Positions 19,300 to 28,493 of a stretch of DNA of 64,000 bases are shown here, one piece after another. The stretch's first letter is position 1, and each line of letters begins with the position of its first letter. The position numbers and the translations under genes were made by a program. The notes below the pieces were generated by a model that was given only the letters and a program-made list of their open reading frames with translations, made no database searches and was not told the DNA's origin. Origin of the DNA: Anthracocystis setariae (lineage: Eukaryota; Basidiomycota; Ustilaginomycetes; Ustilaginales; Ustilaginaceae); NCBI GenBank assembly GCA_928724745.1, contig CAKMXJ010000005.1:372001-436000 (forward strand). The letters are read 5' to 3'.

Positions 19300-21648
19300 T
19301 CACTCTTCATCGTCGAGCTCGACACTGAAACTCGTGATCTGAGGCAGGTACGCGCACGCAGCCAGATCAAGGTAATGCAAATCGTCAAAGATCTCCTTGC
19401 CATCGAACCCGCCATGCACAAACAACCTCGAATCCCTCAGCCAAGCCTGATGATATCCCCTACCCTGTGGCTTCTTCCCACACACCTTTCTGGGCTCCCA
19501 CTGCAGATTCACCAAGTTGAGCGTCAGCAGCTCCGAGGTGTACGTCTTGCTGTCGTGGCCGCCAAAGATGAACAGGTACGAGCCAACCTGGGTAGCCGTG
19601 TGACCGAGACGGTTGTGGATCTCGTCGGTCTTGACCTGGTACCACGTCAACGTATCGAGCCTGAGGATGTGAATGTCGTTGAAGGACATATGACCGTCGC
19701 TGCCACCGATGACGATGAGTTTGCCATCGACGAGGTTCGAAGTGTGGTAGCCACGTCCGATGGGTAGCTTGCCGCTGCACTCCATCCTACGCCATTCGAG
19801 TCGCGACAGGTCGTTGACGTCGAGCGTATGGACATCGTTCAAGGCGCCTACGCCGTTGCCTCCACCAAAGACGATGAGCTGACCTTCATAGTAGTTGCAC
19901 GTATGTGCTCGTCTCGGGCTAGGTGCAGTGCCAGCCACCTCTGGCTGCGACCATCTGAGCGAGACGGTATCAAAGACAAACAGATCGTTAAAATAGTGGG
20001 GGCCGTCGCCGCCTGCAAAGACGAAGAGGCGCTTGTTGACCATGGTTGCGGTGTGAGCACGACGAGCAGGAGGGATATCACCTGTGACTTTGGGTTTGGA
20101 CCAGCACATTGTTTCGGTGTCAAAGCACCACAAGTCGCGGAAACAACCGCGATTATCACATCCGCCAAAGAGCCACAAGATTTCGTCGCAGAGATTGGAG
20201 GTGTGGGCACGGAAGCTGCGACGAGGCACACTGCCATGGACTGGGGCTTTTGACCAGTACATGGCTGGAGGCGGAGCGGGTCGAACATTGTGAGCTGAAG
20301 GAAGCTGAGGGAGGGTCCTGTGCGACGATTTGAGGGAATGGCCGGTGGAACTGTTGGGATCAGCCCGAGCCGACGACGATGTGGCGCCGGTCGCGGCAGC
20401 TTCACGCACGCGGCTTGAGCCTGGTTTGCGATTAGAAGATGATGCCAAGTTTGCTCTTTCGCTGCCTTCACGTCGGTCTTTTGGCTGCGATGGCTGAGTC
20501 GAGACTTTGTTCTGTAGAGGTAACACGGAGGCAGAGTTTGCTTCGGTGTCAGCCGATGTTGGTGGAGCTTGTCGCATGATGGTAGGACTTGATGAAGGTG
20601 TCGAAGTTTCAGCTAGACTGGGAGCGCCGGCGATGGAGGCGAGCGGAGTCTTTGAGGCGCCGACTGAGCTCGGAGCACCGCTGGAAGTGGGGAGGCCGGC
20701 ATCGTCGGTAGCAGATATCTGACGCGGATGGAGCGGAAGGGAGTCGGTGTCGGAAGCGATGGGTTGTCTGTGAGCATTCAAAGATAAAGCCTGGTCGAAC
20801 TTGGATGCAAACGTAGTATCTGCAGGATCGGCTGTATGTGAAGCGTTGGCAGCAGCAGACAAGGCGGAGCGAGATTGAGAGGCGGATAGATTCGAGGGTC
20901 TGAAGGAGGAGTTATGAGAATTTGCTAGGTCTGAGAAGGCTGACGGGAGGCCGAGAAACTCGATTGGTTCGCTAACGTTTGAGGAGTGACCAAGTTGGTG
21001 AATTGTGGAAGCTTGCCTGAGCGACGAGGATGATAGGGCGTGGTGTGCATGTTGCGCTGGACGAGAGAGGGACATGTTGCGGTGATGTTGTTGCAAGATG
21101 TTGTGATCGTAGTGAAGATATGGTTGATGCTGCGAATGATCAGGAGCGAGTGGTTCGTCTGCAGATTCCGAGCTATAGTCGACGGCTGGATTGAGGCCAA
21201 AGGAGCCGCCAAAAGAATCTTTGTGGCTCAAGACGCGGCTGGCGTGGGTGACGTTGGGTCTACGCGAGGCTGTATCCGAGGCACTGGCGAGACGAAGCGT
21301 CGAGGCATCATACTGAGTTGCAGAGCGAGGAGGCAAGGAAGCGAGCTCTGCGTGTGCTTCGCTGCTGGCAGGGCTTTGGGAGTTGCCGGTGCTGAAGGAG
21401 GATTGCTTTTGGAGACGAGAGACGGGGTAGCCATGTGAAGGGATATATGTACGCGTTGTAGCATAGTCTCCATGTAGATGAGGTGTGGATGCGCGGGAAG
21501 GAGAGGAAGCATCACTGGCGCCAGAAGGATCGCGAACGAGTGGTTGAGAACGAGATGCATCCATGCCAAGCGCATGTACAGATGTTGGATCTCTGTTGTC
21601 GTGTGCGGCTCTTGCGGCCGAAAGCGGAGGGACGGGCGGAGCTGACAT
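19300..21648 (-). CDS. Kelch-repeat protein with disordered N-terminus
   Basis: Single exon, 782 residues; I use the ATG at 21648 (MSAPPVPP) rather than a GTG 27 bases upstream. Residues 1-450 are Ser/Ala/Thr/Pro-rich and without recognisable domains. From about residue 462 a six- to seven-bladed kelch propeller runs nearly to the end, with typical units: LWLFGGCDNRG...DLWCFDTETMCWSKP, RAHTATMVNKRLFVFAGGDG, HTCNYYEGQLIVFGGGNG, YHTSNLVDGKLIVIGGSDG, GHTATQVGSYLFIFGGHDS. The protein ends shortly after the last blade (TSFSVELDDEE). No BTB domain, F-box or long coiled coil follows, which separates it from Tea1-like polarity factors. It may be a cytoplasmic scaffold; the partner is unknown. Upstream of the ATG the leader shows no clear extra exon. 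Confidence 0.85.
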   Translation of the reverse strand: MSAPPVPPLSAARAAHDNRDPTSVHALGMDASRSQPLVRDPSGASDASSPSRASTPHLHGDYATTRTYIPSHGYPVSRLQKQSSFSTGNSQSPASSEAHAELASLPPRSATQYDASTLRLASASDTASRRPNVTHASRVLSHKDSFGGSFGLNPAVDYSSESADEPLAPDHSQHQPYLHYDHNILQQHHRNMSLSRPAQHAHHALSSSSLRQASTIHQLGHSSNVSEPIEFLGLPSAFSDLANSHNSSFRPSNLSASQSRSALSAAANASHTADPADTTFASKFDQALSLNAHRQPIASDTDSLPLHPRQISATDDAGLPTSSGAPSSVGASKTPLASIAGAPSLAETSTPSSSPTIMRQAPPTSADTEANSASVLPLQNKVSTQPSQPKDRREGSERANLASSSNRKPGSSRVREAAATGATSSSARADPNSSTGHSLKSSHRTLPQLPSAHNVRPAPPPAMYWSKAPVHGSVPRRSFRAHTSNLCDEILWLFGGCDNRGCFRDLWCFDTETMCWSKPKVTGDIPPARRAHTATMVNKRLFVFAGGDGPHYFNDLFVFDTVSLRWSQPEVAGTAPSPRRAHTCNYYEGQLIVFGGGNGVGALNDVHTLDVNDLSRLEWRRMECSGKLPIGRGYHTSNLVDGKLIVIGGSDGHMSFNDIHILRLDTLTWYQVKTDEIHNRLGHTATQVGSYLFIFGGHDSKTYTSELLTLNLVNLQWEPRKVCGKKPQGRGYHQAWLRDSRLFVHGGFDGKEIFDDLHYLDLAACAYLPQITSFSVELDDEE

Positions 21649-22248
21649 GGTTACGAGGAGAGTACGCAATGCCACCGAAGCACAAGAGTAGAAGAGAAAC
21701 GATGATGGTGGCGATCAAGACAAGGTAGCTGACATGCATGCGCGGGCAATACTGTCGGCTAGCAAGCGACGAAGATGGGGATGAATGCAGAAGGTGCAAT
21801 AGGGGTCAGGTTGGTTCAAGGTGAAAGTCATCAAGAAGGAACGTGTGCGTCCAAGCTCGGAGTGCAGCAATGTTTGACACGTCAGGGTTTAGGGCCGTGC
21901 GCACGCCAAAGCTGCAGCTCAGCTTTGAACCGCGTGACAACAACATCACATACAGAGCAACCTTGGGAGCTGCAACAACATCAACGACGGACGACAACAT
22001 GTTTGTGCGCACCAAGCTGACAACTACCTAGATTGGCAATGAAAGCGTCGACGTTGAAATGCAATGAGTTGGCATGTGGCAGTGGTACAAGGAGGTTCGG
22101 ATGCGAAGTGAATCTAACAATGTTGAAGAATTGCAAATCCAACCTCCACTCGAAAACTTGGTCCTTCCTTGTTGCCTCAGTCCCACCACATCCACCTCAC
22201 ACTTGCCTTGTCTTCAGCGCCCAAGAGGCTGCGCGCTCATTTGTCACT
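21649..22248. other. Divergent intergenic region kelch gene/APL6
   Basis: This is the shared upstream region of the kelch gene (-) and APL6 (+). The frame of APL6 is open back to about 22033 but contains no convincing start before 22249. Nothing else stands out. Confidence 0.5.
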
Positions 22249-25131
22249 ATGAGTTCGGCCTACTCCAACTCGTCGCGCGCCTTAGCCTTTCTCTCTGAAA
22301 CCTCCGAGGATGCCATCGCTGCGTTGAAAGGTCTCGTCGGCGGTGTCGGTTCGGCCAAGTATCTCGACACCTCCGAGGACAAACTCTCCACCATCGCTAC
22401 TCAGATCGACTCTAGCAGGGACGAAGATCGCATCGCAGCACTCACCCGTATCGTGGCTATGATCTCGAAAGGTCGTGATGCCTCCTCCTTCCTTCCAGCT
22501 GTGCTCAAGCTCACCTCGGCCTCCAACTTGGACGTCCGCAAACTCGTCTACATCGTCCTACTGCGCTATGCCAACACCAATCCAGATCTCACTCTGCTCA
22601 GCATCAACAGCTTCCAGCGTGACCTCTCCGATCCCAGTCCACTCATCCGAGCCATGGCTCTGCGCGTTCTCAGCAGCATCAAGGTCGCCATGGTCGCCCC
22701 TATCGTCATCATGGCCGTCACCAAGGCTTCGCGCGACCCCAACCTCTATGTACGCAAGGTCGCTGCGCTTGCCATTCCAAAGTGTTATCAGATCGATCGC
22801 TTCCAGCTCGAATCGTTGCATCACGTTCTTCGCACCCTTCTGTCCGATCGCTCCCCCTTTGTTCTCGGTGCCGCCCTTTCGGCTTTTCAACGCATGTGCC
22901 CCACCAATTGGGAGCTTATCCATCAGAACTATCGCAAGATCTGCCATGCACTTTCCGATATGGACGAATGGAGCCAGGTCGTAGCATTACAAGTCCTCTC
23001 TCGCTACGCTAGAGCAAACCTCGCTCAGCCTCCCGCCCATTGCTCCGCCTCTCTCTCCATCACTGACTCTGTCACACCCGCAGCACCCTCTTCGGCCACC
23101 AGCACACCTGCTCCCGAATCAGCACACGAGTCCGCGCCGACGACCGGTGCCAAGAAGAACGATCTGGCGGGTCTCGAAGCGTTCTTGGCCAGCGACATTC
23201 CAAGCTCGAGCCTGCCAATCAGTCGATCCAAGAGTCCAGCCGCACAACCCGATTCTGACATTGATCGAGACCTCGAATTGCTGCTCAGCAAGTCTCGCGC
23301 CCTTTTGCACAGTCGCAATCCGGCTGTCGTACTAGCCGTAGTACGCTTGGTCCTCTACTTGGCACCGCCCTCCGACCACGATTCGCTTACAAGGCCGCTT
23401 GTCAGGTTACTTCGATCCTCGCCCGATGTGACCTACGTCGTGTTGCTCAACATTCTCGCCATCGCTCGTCGCAAAAGCTCTCTCTTCTCCCCCTACGTCA
23501 CCTCTTTCCTCCTCGGCGCCTCGCACCAAGAACCCATCTTTGTCTCGCTGCTCAAACTCGACCTCCTCGTCACCATCTGCAACCCTGCTAATCTCAGCTT
23601 CGTCCTCACCGAGATCACCACCCACATGCGCTCGGCAGATGCCACCATCGCTGCGCATGCTGTCTCGTGCCTCGGCGATCTGGCGTCGCGGAAGCATCTC
23701 GACGCCAGCTCGAAATGTCTCGCGGTCTTGCTCGATTTGCTGCGAAAGCGGAAGTCGGGGCCTCGTGTGCACGATTCCACCATCGCGCGTGCGGTGCTGA
23801 TCATCAAGAATCTGCTGCAAACGGTACAGGATGAGGCAGCGGTGGGTTCGAGGACGACATCAGCGATCGTGTACCGCTTGGCCGCGTTGCTCTTCGGCAC
23901 TGCACCTAAGGCGACCGCGGCGGGCGATAAGAAGAAAGCCAAAGCAAAGTCTAAAGTCGTCGGCAAGGGCGCCATCCTTCATCCAGATGCAAGGGCTAGC
24001 ATCCTCTGGCTCCTCGGTCAGCATGCTAGGCAGACTATTTCGATTGGAGACCCCATCTTGGCCACAGAGTCGACACGACAAACCAAAACGCTGGCCGAAC
24101 TCGTCCTGCCAGATATCTTGCGTCGGTGTGCGCTCAACTTTGCCCACGAGTCCTCGGCCGCCAAGTTGCAGATCCTCACCACCTCGAGCAAGACGTTTGC
24201 TTTTCTGCCGACCGTGCTGGTGGCGACGCCGGGGTTGCCCGAGGACCAGCAGGGGAAGGCCGAGCGGCTTATGTCCACTGTGACGCTGTTGCACTTTTAT
24301 CTGCTTAAGCTTGCGCGGTACGATGCCGATTTCGATGTTAGGGATCGCGCGAGGTTCCTCAAGGGTTTGACTGCGCCGCTCGCCGTGCAGAAGCCGTCGG
24401 GGGCGGAGGAGTCGAGTGCGGCTCAGGTCGATTCGATTCAAGCCGCAGTTCAGATGGCTGCACGCACCATTGGCGAGACAACGAGTGAGGACGATGCGGA
24501 TCTCAAGGGCGTGCGTCTGCGTCGCGAACAGGTGGTGCATGTCTTGTTCGAGGGCAAGCAGGAATCTCGACTTCAGCCTGATCACTCCACCACCGAGGCT
24601 GATGCGGATGCTTTTGACGATCGAGCGCCTGAAATTGGGTCGCTATCGTTGGTTCTTGGTGGCAAACTCGTCAAAGGCTGGGTTGATACAAAGGTGGGCG
24701 AGTGGACTAAAGAGCCTACCCCTGCGGAACTGCGCGAACCGCCCGCAATCACCACCGCATCGCAAGCTAGCCTTCAAAATACCACGCTGTCCGACCTGAA
24801 ATCGTTCTCATCCACCGATTTCGTCTCGTCGTCGTCGTCGTCCACTGTCTCTCCGGTAGTGCTGACTCCGATCGAGCTCGAAGCCGATGCGACGTCCAGC
24901 GCGAGTGCGAAGCAGACTCAGCAGAGGTATAAGGATCTCGATTCGTTCTTGGATGAAAGTGACGAGGATGTGGAGGAGGAGACGGAGGATTTGGATGAAT
25001 CGGCGCCAGAGGATGACGAGTTTGATTTGCACGATGGATGGCAGGCTACAGCAGAGGATGAGGAGGACGAGGAGGAGGAGGAGGAGAGTAGTTCAAGTGA
25101 CGAAGAGGAGGAGGATGTGGAGGAAGAATGA
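22249..25131 (+). CDS. APL6: AP-3 adaptor complex beta subunit
   Basis: Single exon, 960 residues from ATG 22249 (MSSAYSNSSRAL). An in-frame ATG lies further upstream, but the family begins here. The N-terminal adaptin trunk is unmistakable: KYLDTSEDKLSTIATQI, RIVAMISKGRDASSFLPAVLKL, VRKLVYIVLLRYA, SINSFQRDLSDPSPLIRAMALRVLSSI, YVRKVAALAIPKCYQID. The ISKGRD and IPK features fit AP-3 beta better than AP-1/2 beta. A Pro/Ser insert (about residues 265-330) interrupts the trunk. The C-terminal 90 residues are a Ser/Glu/Asp hinge (DLDESAPEDDEFD, then EEDEEEEEE), also typical of AP-3 beta; no folded ear domain follows. Family role: cargo sorting from Golgi/endosome to vacuole with Apl5, Apm3 and Aps3. 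Confidence 0.92.
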   Translation: MSSAYSNSSRALAFLSETSEDAIAALKGLVGGVGSAKYLDTSEDKLSTIATQIDSSRDEDRIAALTRIVAMISKGRDASSFLPAVLKLTSASNLDVRKLVYIVLLRYANTNPDLTLLSINSFQRDLSDPSPLIRAMALRVLSSIKVAMVAPIVIMAVTKASRDPNLYVRKVAALAIPKCYQIDRFQLESLHHVLRTLLSDRSPFVLGAALSAFQRMCPTNWELIHQNYRKICHALSDMDEWSQVVALQVLSRYARANLAQPPAHCSASLSITDSVTPAAPSSATSTPAPESAHESAPTTGAKKNDLAGLEAFLASDIPSSSLPISRSKSPAAQPDSDIDRDLELLLSKSRALLHSRNPAVVLAVVRLVLYLAPPSDHDSLTRPLVRLLRSSPDVTYVVLLNILAIARRKSSLFSPYVTSFLLGASHQEPIFVSLLKLDLLVTICNPANLSFVLTEITTHMRSADATIAAHAVSCLGDLASRKHLDASSKCLAVLLDLLRKRKSGPRVHDSTIARAVLIIKNLLQTVQDEAAVGSRTTSAIVYRLAALLFGTAPKATAAGDKKKAKAKSKVVGKGAILHPDARASILWLLGQHARQTISIGDPILATESTRQTKTLAELVLPDILRRCALNFAHESSAAKLQILTTSSKTFAFLPTVLVATPGLPEDQQGKAERLMSTVTLLHFYLLKLARYDADFDVRDRARFLKGLTAPLAVQKPSGAEESSAAQVDSIQAAVQMAARTIGETTSEDDADLKGVRLRREQVVHVLFEGKQESRLQPDHSTTEADADAFDDRAPEIGSLSLVLGGKLVKGWVDTKVGEWTKEPTPAELREPPAITTASQASLQNTTLSDLKSFSSTDFVSSSSSSTVSPVVLTPIELEADATSSASAKQTQQRYKDLDSFLDESDEDVEEETEDLDESAPEDDEFDLHDGWQATAEDEEDEEEEEESSSSDEEEEDVEEE

Positions 25132-25233
25132 AACAATGAAATAAGCATTCTTGCACACTCCCAATGTCTACTCGACTTGTGCTCTTGTGAAGATGAGAGT
25201 GAATTGCTTGTCGCCTAATTTTTGTGACCTAAG

Positions 25234-27438
25234 TTAACTCGTACTTTCGGAGGTCACGTTCTCGGCTTTGCTTTCTCTTCGAAGTCGACGCCTCTTTGCA
25301 CCAGAACTCCTCCCCCTACGCTCTTCTCTCCTCTTCCCTAGAAGAGGACTGGATGGTGGTGTAGACACCATTTCTTCTACGGAAGGCATTGGTGGAGGGG
25401 TCAACAACCACGGCGGAGCAGGAAAATGTTTACCCATCTGCTGCTGGCCATATAGTGACTTGATCATCTCGCTGGCTGCAAGGACTTCGACCGGCAAGGT
25501 GTTGTTTGCGAGAACTTGATCGGCCAACGTTTTCAACGTCTGAATTCGGTCGGTCATGTGTTGCTCCCTGTTGTGGGTCGAAAGATAGACCTGGCATTGA
25601 TGCATCGCAATGAGGAGAGCTTCCCCAGCAAGCATCGTATACGCCTGTCTCGCGAGACTTTCGTCATCACCATCTGCCGGATCATTCTCGACGGGACGTA
25701 CAAACTTCTAAACCGCACCACCACCGCCATCATCAGAAAAAGTCACAAATCGCAATCAATACCAATTCCTTCCTATCACCCTTCCGTGTGTACTTACCAA
25801 AAAAGCACGAGTCGTTACACGCTGAATATCCTTGGCCGTCGACTCGGCTTCGTACTCCAACTCTTTCGGACACTCTTTCGCAGCATAGATCACTCTTGCG
25901 ACAAGATTTGCTGCCGATCGAAAGAATGCCACGCGCTGCACCGGCGTGAAATGCTGCACCACAGTATCCACCTCCTGCTGCACCCCACAGCTGCTGCCTG
26001 ATTCGTCGAGCAGCAAAAATCGGAAAAAGTATCGTGCCGAGATACCAAGTTCGTCAAGATACTCTCTGGCCTTTGACTTGACCTGTCCTTCCGGCAACGG
26101 TTCGCGCTCTGGAATCGTCTGGTCAAGCGACAGCTGTGCTACTTCGTAGAACAGCATGTCACCGTTGGCTATGGCAGACTCATAGCAGGTCGGCAGCCTC
26201 TCGATTAGGGTTTCGAGTGTTGGCGAGGAAAGGATCGCGTATGAACGGGAGCCTTCTTTCTGGTCGCTGAGCTCTGGGAACACGTACGTCTTGCTTTGAG
26301 CCATGTACAGTCGACACATGTTCCAAAGCAGCGCGGCACCGGCATCCCTAGCCGCTCTCTTCTGTGACCATGTAAACTCGGCATCCGCCTCGATCCAAAT
26401 CCCTTGTAGGGCACAAAGGATTCCGTCCAACTTGCGCAGTTCGTGCATATCAGCAAGCGGCAAGATCGGTGCCAATCGCTGAGCCAGACTGGCCTCGGCG
26501 GCAGGATCGTCCAAAACTGCTGCCAACGCATTACGGCCGACAGTCGAAGAGAGGAAATCCAACAGCGGACGTCTGAGCTCGGTCGAACCAAGATGTTGAG
26601 TAACAACCTCGAGACAATCCTCCAGAGAGATGAGGAAATGTTTGGCAAGACATTCGCACACTTTATCCAGCTCTTCACCACGAACGTGACGCAGAAGCCG
26701 ACATAGGAGCGAGCAGTTCTCCTTGACAAGAGCGCCATCGACCTTGCTGAGCCTGACAAGACACGAATATGCCTGCTCCCGCATGGATTCGGCCTCATTG
26801 TTACACGCCTCGTGCACCATACGTTGAACGCCATCGCGAAAGCTGTCCAAGTCACCGCTCACGTGGTAATCGACTCGACCCCAAAGTTGGCAAACGTGAA
26901 GCACGCGAAACGATGCAACAGCCGTTCGCAAAGCGCTCTCGCGGAAGAAGCTTTTTGGCGGTAGTTTGGAATACAGCTCGATGATCTGCTGGAGTAGCTC
27001 GGCATCCGGTCTCTTCCAACGTTGCAACTCTTGATGTTCGGCTTTGATGTCGCGCTCCTTCGCCTTCTTGATGAGGAACTCGAGATGGCGTTCCTGCGTG
27101 GTGAGCTTGGTACGATCCAAGAGTGGGGCGTTGCGAATGGGTTTGGATGGCTCGCCCGTTCTTGTTTGTAGGCAGCCATAGCCGTGGCTTGAAGGCTTAC
27201 TTTCGTAGGCTCCAAACGAGGCTTTGCTTTCTGGCAAGTCTCGATTCAGTTGGAAAACACCCTCCGTTTTCACCTCGGTCCGTTCCGCATCGCTACGTTC
27301 ATTATGGTCGGATCGTGCGTACGCCTTGAACTCCTGCTCGTGCTCGGAAGACTGTCCCCATCGACGTGTTTTCGTGTTCAGGGCTACTTTGTTGCTGCTA
27401 GTTCCAGGTACACCTGGGGGTTTGTCGTCAAGAGCCAT
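25234..27438 (-). CDS. Unrecognised helical, probably nuclear protein, two exons
   Basis: Exons are complement 27438-25798 and 25707-25234; the intron (25797-25708) has GTAAGT and TTTAG borders. The phase-0 join gives ...TTRAFL-KFVRPVEND, 704 residues from the ATG at 27438 (MALDDKPPG). An in-frame ATG at 27654 would add 72 residues that look like leader sequence, so I rank it second. Residues 1-120 are polar and disordered. From about 150 the protein is almost entirely alpha-helical with Leu/Arg heptad-like spacing (QQIIELYSKLPPKSFFRESALRTAV, YSCLVRLSKVDGALVKENCSLLCRLL), suggestive of a HEAT/ARM-like scaffold. The C-terminus carries a strong bipartite basic cluster (GKRREERRGRSSGAKRRRLR), a likely nuclear localisation signal. 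I do not recognise the family. Confidence 0.8.
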
Positions 27439-28493
27439 GATTAGCCACCTTGGAATCAGGGCTTGAGTAGGAATTTCGAGATTTTGGTGCTGAACAGCCA
27501 AATGATGGCGCTTGAAAGACGGTGCTTCCAAAGTAGAGAGAAGAATGTGATATTGGCATGTGTCAATATGGGAAAGAAGCAAGAAACAGCTCAAGCAGAC
27601 GTTCGGCCCAAAGACGCCTTGAGTTGAAAGGGGAGAAGAAGAGGGTTCGGACATTTGTGGGCGAGAAAGGCGAGGAGAAAGGGCATTATTGCGGCGAAAT
27701 TGATGTCGACTCGCATCGCCGCGCACCGGAAATGAGCGCGCAGACGAGTTAACAATTACAGCAGTTACATACTACTATACAATACAGTTGCAGGATTGTA
27801 GCTTTGCGCCACATGGGGACCTCATTTTGAATGTCGAGTTTGTTTCCTTGCAAGCAACGACTCAGCGTTTCACTCGAGATAAGCTTTTTTTCAACCACGA
27901 AATCGAAGCGCAGAACAAGGTTCAATATCCCAGCTCAACTTGAGCGCTATGTGAGAAAAACTGTTGCATTGCGGGGCGAGGTGGCTCGCTAGCTCTTGAG
28001 GCTCCCGGTCCGCCGTAGGGGCCGGTTGAGCGCAGAGAAGTGCGGTCATGCAGGCGAAATGCATAGAGGGAGGGAACGGATGGGTGATACAATACTTGGC
28101 AAGGCAAGGCCAGCCTGTCGTGACACTTGCCTTGAGAAGACGAGATGATGGGAGCAAAGAAGGTGTGAAAGAGAGAGACGGTGATGTTGAAGTGGGTGAG
28201 AGGCGCATCAAGTCTAGCTCAGATGAGCACGCCGGTCACATGCTCCACTGACTCCAGAAAGAGGTCGTTGCTGCTGCTGCTGCTGTTTCAATTGGATTGC
28301 AGCCTTGGAGGAATCGCGATTGGAGACGGATATCGCACATCAGAGTGGAGGTGACGATAGCCTAAATTAGGTTTGAATTGATACAGCACTGACAAACTAT
28401 AGTATAGTCAAATGATTGATGATGCATTGGCTTAACGGGCATGATGCGGTGCGGCGCGGCGCGGCGCGGCGCGAATCGGATGCTACAGTAGAA
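27439..28493. other. Intergenic with (GGCGC)n pentamer repeat
   Basis: This lies upstream of the unrecognised helical protein and downstream of NAF1 (both -). It has an AT-rich stretch around 27745-27785. A GGCGC pentanucleotide repeat spans about 28450-28473, and one TACAGTA word (28484) sits next to the NAF1 stop. A GCT triplet run lies near 28268-28285. No gene was found. Confidence 0.5.
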
